A stretch of 8,656 nucleotides of DNA from positions 1 through 8,656 of the forward strand of contig QMQZ01000006.1 of NCBI GenBank assembly GCA_003649145.1, written 5' to 3'. This document shows, piece after piece, positions 4,904 to 8,656 of this stretch; position 1 is the stretch's first letter, and each line of letters starts with the position of its first letter. The translations under genes and the position numbers were made by a program. The notes under the pieces are model-generated. The model was not told the origin of the DNA, made no database searches, and saw only the letters and a list, made by a program, of their open reading frames with translations. The stretch comes from Thermoproteota archaeon. Lineage in GTDB: Archaea; Thermoproteota; Methanomethylicia; Culexarchaeales; Culexmicrobiaceae.

Positions 4904-6022
4904 ATGAAAGCAATACTAGTAGAGTGCATTATTAGAGGTAATAAGTCGAAGCTTGAGGAGCTCAAAGAGCTAGCTAAAAGTAGGGGATACGAGGTTGTTG
5001 GACTTCTAACGCAGAGAAGAGCTAAGCCTGACCCTGCATTTTACATTGGAAAGGGAAAGGTCAAGGAGCTGAAGGAGCTAGTTGAGAAGACTGGGGCGAG
5101 CACAGTAATATTCGCTAATGCACTTAAAGCAAGTCAAGCATTTAGGATTAGAAGGGAAGTCGGCTGGCACGTAAGCGTGATCGACAGAAACCTGCTAATA
5201 CTAGAGATATTCGAGGAGCGAGCTAGGACAGCTGAAGCTAAGCTCCAAATAGAGCTAGCCCGCCTATACTACATGCTGCCATGGACTAGGGAGTACATTA
5301 GATTCCGAAACCTATACGGCGAGCAGGTAGGATGGGGAGCACTCGGAGAATACCTGCACAAAGTCTACGAGACCCACGTTAGAAGGAGGATAGCACTACT
5401 TGAAAAGAAGCTGGAGAAGATGAGGATTCAAAGCAAAATGAGAGTAGTCAAGAGGCATGAACTTGGATTCCCAGTAGTAATACTCACGGGCTACACTCAA
5501 GCAGGAAAAACCGAGCTGTTCAACAAGCTAGCAAGAGAGGCAAAGCCAACAGGGCTAGGGCCATTCACAACTCTCTCAACCTGCGGCCGGAGAGTAGAAA
5601 TTAAGGGGCTAGGGAGCTTCATCCTAGTAGACTCCATAGGATTCGTAGAAGACATGCACCCACTAATCCTAGACGCATTCTACGCAACACTACACGAACT
5701 TGCACTCGCAGACCTAATACTACTTGTAATAGATTCAAGTGAAAGTGAAAGCGAACTTAGGAGGAAAGTCCTAGCCTCAGAGGAGATCTTGACGAGAGTT
5801 GCCCCAGCAACACCAGTAATAATATGCCTAAATAAGATAGACCTAGCTTCAAGCGACAAAATTAAAACTGCCGAAGAAATCGTGAGAAACTCATTCCCAT
5901 ATCAGTGCATAATACCTATAAGCGCCAAGAAAGGAACAAACTTGGACAACCTACTCCGCGCAATAGCCGAACAAATAAGAGCTGAAATTGAGGATTATTG
6001 GAGAATTACCGCTTCTTCTTAA
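4904..6022 (+). CDS. hflX: HflX-family GTPase
   Basis: 372-residue TRAFAC GTPase of the HflX group, ribosome-associated proteins that act on the 50S subunit; in bacteria they rescue stalled or stressed ribosomes, while the archaeal role is less clear. The N-terminal HflX domain spans about 1-155 (RRAKPDPAFYIGKGKVKELK, IFANALKASQAFRIRREVGW, VIDRNLLILEIFEERARTAE). A charged helical linker (156-185) leads to the G domain: G1 GYTQAGKT (196-203), G2 around PFTTLST, G3 DSIG (243-246), G4 NKID (310-313), G5 SAK (340-342). The usual HflX linker signature GPGE is not visible; the region reads GWGALGEYLHKVYETHVRRR. A TTG at 4889 would add five residues; the ATG at 4904 is preferred as the family-like start. 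The 3' end overlaps mbf1 by 17 bp, tail to tail. Confidence 0.92.
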   Translation: MKAILVECIIRGNKSKLEELKELAKSRGYEVVGLLTQRRAKPDPAFYIGKGKVKELKELVEKTGASTVIFANALKASQAFRIRREVGWHVSVIDRNLLILEIFEERARTAEAKLQIELARLYYMLPWTREYIRFRNLYGEQVGWGALGEYLHKVYETHVRRRIALLEKKLEKMRIQSKMRVVKRHELGFPVVILTGYTQAGKTELFNKLAREAKPTGLGPFTTLSTCGRRVEIKGLGSFILVDSIGFVEDMHPLILDAFYATLHELALADLILLVIDSSESESELRRKVLASEEILTRVAPATPVIICLNKIDLASSDKIKTAEEIVRNSFPYQCIIPISAKKGTNLDNLLRAIAEQIRAEIEDYWRITASS

Positions 6023-6503
6023 ACTTAATCTCAGCAATGTCGCCAAGCGTTAAATCAAACTTCCTGGCACTCGTCGTAGGATGGTAGAATTCTGACTGCA
6101 CAGCAGGCACCAGTAGCTTAACTTTAAGAACCGACTCCAGCTTCCTAGCCAGAGGAATGGGTGGAACCATGGCTCCAGACTCTATCCTCCTTATAACCGA
6201 AACCTTCTCCTTAACTCTCTCAGCAAGTATCTCCTTAGTCCACCCCAAAGCTTCCCTCGCAGCCCTAATCTTCTCAGCATAATCCTCGACTACTTCCAGA
6301 TCCTCCATCATCCCCCTACTAGCTGCAACAGGCTTAATAGGCTTAAGCCGCCTCGGCTTAGCAGTAAACCTTGAAATTCTAGGGGGCTCCCTGACAGGAG
6401 AGCCGAATTTCGCGCACTCACTACAGACAGTCAACACTGCTCCTGCAATCAAAACCCTCTTTCCCTTACCTCTGAGAGGCTTCCCACATAACTCGCAGCT
6501 CAA
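6006..6503 (-). CDS. mbf1: Archaeal multiprotein bridging factor 1-like protein (aMBF1)
   Basis: 165-residue protein with an N-terminal zinc ribbon (CELC at 3-6 and CSEC at 27-30), a basic linker (about 45-60: [12 protein letters not shown]) and a C-terminal Cro/C1-type helix-turn-helix (about 75-130: [53 protein letters not shown]), the archaeal MBF1 layout. Eukaryotic MBF1 bridges TBP and activators and also acts on ribosomes; archaeal MBF1 binds the 30S subunit and its exact role is debated. The start is TTG at 6503-6501, immediately before the zinc ribbon, with GGTG about 7 nt upstream. It is divergent from pan and convergent with hflX. Confidence 0.92.
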   Translation of the reverse strand: MSCELCGKPLRGKGKRVLIAGAVLTVCSECAKFGSPVREPPRISRFTAKPRRLKPIKPVAASRGMMEDLEVVEDYAEKIRAAREALGWTKEILAERVKEKVSVIRRIESGAMVPPIPLARKLESVLKVKLLVPAVQSEFYHPTTSARKFDLTLGDIAEIKFKKKR

Positions 6504-6532
6504 AATTTACACCACTGCAATTATGCTCAAGT

Positions 6533-6543
6533 AAACTTATACG
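6533..6543 (-). promoter_or_regulatory. Putative TATA element of mbf1
   Basis: Minus strand CGTATAAGTTT, centred near 6538, about 35 nt before the TTG start and so giving a leader of about 10 nt that includes GGTG. The 50-nt spacer is shared with pan on the plus strand. The same AT-rich stretch is too close to the pan ATG to serve it at normal spacing; AAAATTTAC near 6502-6510 would fit pan better. Confidence 0.4.
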
Positions 6544-6553
6544 GTTTGCGCTC

Positions 6554-7825
6554 ATGGTAGAAATTTTAATTTTAGACCGAGTACCAAATATTCTACAGAG
6601 CAAGCAACGCTCTCAGCGAAGAAGAGAGGTCGATGCCTTGCCATCTCCAATAGAAAGCGAAGAAGCCACCTACTACAAAAGAGTCGAAAGCTACACGAAG
6701 TACTTGGAGAGGAAGCTCAGAAGTTTAGAGTTGGAATTCCAAGTCCTAAGTGAAGAGAGGGATAGGCTACTTCAAGAAATAGAGTTTCTAAGAGAGGAGC
6801 TGAGGAGGCTGAGCTCACCACCGCTGATCGAAGCGTACGTGATCGAAGTCCTAAATGATGGGAGAGCCATAGTAAAGAGCTCAACTGGGCAAAGCCTAGT
6901 AGTTCAAGTGTCGAGCTTCATAGATAAGCGGAAGCTACGCCCAAACACTAGAGTTGCACTAAACCAGAGGACATTTGCCATAGTTGAGATACTGCCTCAA
7001 GTCGAAGACCCATACGTCAGGGGAATGGAGATAATTGAAAGGCCGGAAGTAACCTACGAGGACATAGGAGGCCTAGAAGAGCAGATAAGGGAAATAAGAG
7101 AAGCCGTAGAACTCCCACTACTAGAGCCAGAGCTATTCGAGGAAGTAGGCATAGACCCTCCAAAAGGAGTCCTCCTATACGGCCCACCGGGATGCGGAAA
7201 AACACTGCTCGCAAAGGCAGTAGCCCACGAAACAAAAGCCACATTTATAAGAGTAGTAGGCTCAGAGCTCGTCAGAAAGTACATTGGTGAAGGAGCTAGA
7301 ATGGTTAAAGAGCTATTCTCACTTGCAAGGAGAAAAGCTCCAAGCATAGTTTTCATCGACGAGATAGACGCCATCGGCGGAAGAAGGCTAGACATATCGA
7401 CGAGCGGAGAAAGAGAAGTCCAAAGAACAATGGCTCAGCTACTAAGTGAACTCGACGGCTTCAACCCTAGGGGAAACGTGAAAGTAATAGCAGCCACAAA
7501 CAGGATAGACATACTCGACCCAGCACTCCTAAGACCTGGAAGATTCGACAGAATAATCGAAGTCCCACTTCCAGATGAAAGAGGGCGACTTGAAATCCTA
7601 AAGATACATACGAGGAGAATGAAGCTAGCAGAAGAAGTCTCACTAGAGACAATAGCCAAAATAACAGAAGGAGCAAGTGGAGCAGAATTAAAAGCAATAT
7701 GCACTGAAGCAGGAATGAACGCCATAAGAGAGGGAAGAAAACAAGTACTAGTTAGAGACTTCATGAAGGCAATAGAGAAGGTTATGAAGAGTAAAAAAGA
7801 GACGACCCCCATACCATACATGTAG
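6554..7825 (+). CDS. pan: Proteasome-activating nucleotidase (PAN, Rpt-like AAA ATPase)
   Basis: 423 residues, close to known PANs. Hexameric AAA+ unfoldase that docks on the 20S proteasome and threads substrates into it. In order: an N-terminal tail, a coiled coil (about 40-88, rich in E/R/L), an OB fold (about 90-150: [20 protein letters not shown]), then the AAA domain (about 165-415). Walker A is GPPGCGKT (210-217), Walker B VFIDEID (266-272), pore loop KYIGEG (242-247), sensor-1 ATN (314-316), arginine-finger region LRPGR (326-330), and the C-terminal helical domain has [20 protein letters not shown]. It ends PYM: the penultimate tyrosine of the HbYX docking motif is kept, but proline is at the Hb position. 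The ATG at 6554 lacks a Shine-Dalgarno; a TTG at 6638 preceded by GAGAGGT is an alternative that would trim 28 residues. Confidence 0.96.
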   Translation: MVEILILDRVPNILQSKQRSQRRREVDALPSPIESEEATYYKRVESYTKYLERKLRSLELEFQVLSEERDRLLQEIEFLREELRRLSSPPLIEAYVIEVLNDGRAIVKSSTGQSLVVQVSSFIDKRKLRPNTRVALNQRTFAIVEILPQVEDPYVRGMEIIERPEVTYEDIGGLEEQIREIREAVELPLLEPELFEEVGIDPPKGVLLYGPPGCGKTLLAKAVAHETKATFIRVVGSELVRKYIGEGARMVKELFSLARRKAPSIVFIDEIDAIGGRRLDISTSGEREVQRTMAQLLSELDGFNPRGNVKVIAATNRIDILDPALLRPGRFDRIIEVPLPDERGRLEILKIHTRRMKLAEEVSLETIAKITEGASGAELKAICTEAGMNAIREGRKQVLVRDFMKAIEKVMKSKKETTPIPYM

Positions 7826-7832
7826 TGGGAAA

Positions 7833-8303
7833 ATGACCTCGACAGACCTCTACAAAATAAGAAGAATAGCAGACTACCAATTTGGAATTGGCATTGGAGA
7901 CATCCTTTTCCCAAGCGACGTAAAAATAGAGAAATCAAGGAAAACAGGCAAAATAAGGAGGATATATCACCAAGGAAAGCTGCTAGCGACAATGAGAGCA
8001 AGCGACGGCTACCTCGCCCTATCAATAGATGGAGCAAGGAGAATCGTCGAGAAAACAAGTAAGCCGACGCTAAGAGTCGTAGTTAAAAACGAAGTAGCAG
8101 GATTCATCAAAAAGGGCCGAAATGTCTTCGCAAAACATGTAGTTGAAGCAGACCCAAACATCAGGCCGGGAAGCGAAGTGATAGTCGTCGACGAAAACGA
8201 CAACTTATTAGCAGTTGGAAGAGCAACATTAAACAGTGAAGAAATGCTCTCATTTAAAAGTGGAGAAGCAGTTAAAGTTAGAAAAGGAGTTGGCGGTGAA
8301 TAA
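7833..8303 (+). CDS. PUA-domain RNA-binding protein
   Basis: 156-residue archaeal protein with a pre-PUA N-terminal domain (about 8-75: IADYQFGIGIGDILFPSDV, KTGKIRRIYHQGKLLATMRA, DGYLALSIDGARRI) and a C-terminal PUA domain (about 79-152: LRVVVKNEVAGFIKKGRNVF, AKHVVEADPNIRPGSEVIVV, LLAVGRATLNSEEMLSF, GEAVKVRKG). PUA domains bind structured RNA, often tRNA or rRNA; no catalytic domain is present, so it is likely an RNA-binding accessory factor, possibly in translation (MCT-1/Tma20-like architecture is an alternative reading). It follows pan by 7 nt and is followed almost at once by nac, a neighbour pair I recall as common in archaea. The ATG at 7833 has only a weak purine-rich GTGGG upstream, so coupling to pan is likely. 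Confidence 0.9.
   Translation: MTSTDLYKIRRIADYQFGIGIGDILFPSDVKIEKSRKTGKIRRIYHQGKLLATMRASDGYLALSIDGARRIVEKTSKPTLRVVVKNEVAGFIKKGRNVFAKHVVEADPNIRPGSEVIVVDENDNLLAVGRATLNSEEMLSFKSGEAVKVRKGVGGE
8295..8299 (+). promoter_or_regulatory. Shine-Dalgarno of nac
   Basis: GGTGA within the last codons of the PUA gene, 5 nt before the TTG at 8305. The in-frame ATG at 8314 would have GAGGAG directly abutting it with no spacer, so the TTG is favoured. Confidence 0.55.
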
Positions 8304-8304
8304 C

Positions 8305-8656
8305 TTGAGGAGGATGTCACCTAGAGAAATGAGGAGAATGATGAAAAAGCTAGGCATGCAACTTGAGGAATTAACAGACGTAGAAGAAGTTGTCATAATT
8401 AGGAGTAGAGAAGTAATCAAGCTGGCGAGCCCAACAGTCTCAGTGATGAGAATTGGAGGACAAACAATATTCCAAGTAATAGGTGAGCCCACAACCGAGC
8501 CAAGAGAAGAAGCTAAAGAAGAAGTCACCGAAATACCAGAAGAAGACGTGCAGCTAGTAGCTGCACAAGCAGGAGTAAGCCTAGAAGCAGCGAGAAAAGC
8601 CCTAATCGAAGCCGAAGGAGATCTTGCAAAGGCAATTCTAACGTTAACGTCAATGA
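8305..8656 (+). CDS. nac: Nascent polypeptide-associated complex protein (archaeal NAC), 3' end outside window
   Basis: Homologue of eukaryotic NAC-alpha; a ribosome-bound chaperone that contacts emerging chains as a homodimer. The visible 117 residues begin MRRMSPREMRRMMKKLGM, a basic ribosome-binding N-terminus. The NAC beta-barrel domain follows (about 25-60: EEVVIIRSREVIKL, TVSVMRIGGQTIFQVIGEP), then an acidic linker (about 61-80) and a C-terminal UBA domain (about 81-114: VQLVAAQAGVSLEAARKALI, EAEGDLAKAIL). No in-frame stop occurs before base 8656, but the UBA domain is complete, so only a few residues should be missing. The TTG at 8305 is preferred over the ATG at 8314 on Shine-Dalgarno spacing. 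It lies 1 nt after the PUA gene stop and is surely co-transcribed with it. Confidence 0.93.
   Translation, partial: MRRMSPREMRRMMKKLGMQLEELTDVEEVVIIRSREVIKLASPTVSVMRIGGQTIFQVIGEPTTEPREEAKEEVTEIPEEDVQLVAAQAGVSLEAARKALIEAEGDLAKAILTLTSM

Noticed and set aside
7435..8058. Long minus-strand open frame (about 207 aa) across the end of pan and into the PUA gene
   Set aside because: Antisense to two confidently identified genes; serine/leucine-rich composition is the complement of AGA/GAA-rich coding sequence.
1..8656. CRISPR arrays, insertion sequences, phage genes or toxin-antitoxin pairs
   Set aside because: No direct-repeat arrays, transposase motifs or mobile signatures were seen; the window is densely packed core genes.

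Overview
The window is archaeal chromosome. It holds an archaeal-type ribosomal protein/RNA polymerase operon (uS13, uS4, uS11, RpoD, eL18, uL13), TFE, aTrm56, aMBF1, PAN and archaeal NAC. TATA-type promoters are visible and there are no bacterial signatures. Arginine is coded mostly by AGA/AGG and isoleucine very often by ATA, a codon habit common in thermophilic archaea. Starts are often TTG (five genes) or GTG (one), usually with a GGAGGT- or GGTGA-type Shine-Dalgarno sequence. The lineage cannot be fixed from sequence alone; a TACK-type (Thermoproteota-related) archaeon is a reasonable guess, not a demonstrated fact.

Layout. Bases 1-3386 (minus strand) read rps13 > rps4 > rps11 > an unrecognised 121-aa gene > rpoD > rpl18e > rpl13, the last cut by the window edge. 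rpoD has a TATA-like element of its own, so the operon may be split into two transcription units. Bases 3387-3577 carry the rps13 promoter and a strong 61-nt hairpin, apparently with its own TATA element, whose apical loop carries box D-like and box C-like motifs (CTGA, TGATGA) on the minus strand. Next, still on the minus strand, are tRNA-Val(TAC) at 3578-3655, tfe and trm56. A short divergent intergenic region with one AT-rich core separates trm56 from the plus-strand GTPase gene hflX. hflX converges on and overlaps mbf1 (minus). From mbf1, a divergent spacer leads to the plus-strand genes pan, a PUA-domain gene and nac, the last cut by the right edge.

Together the genes cover information processing and proteostasis: ribosome assembly, transcription (RpoD, TFE, MBF1), tRNA supply and modification (tRNA-Val, Trm56), ribosome-associated GTPase activity (HflX), nascent-chain handling (NAC) and proteasomal unfolding (PAN).

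The two least explained items are the 121-aa gene between rps11 and rpoD (bases 1620-1985) and the hairpin RNA candidate at 3463-3523.
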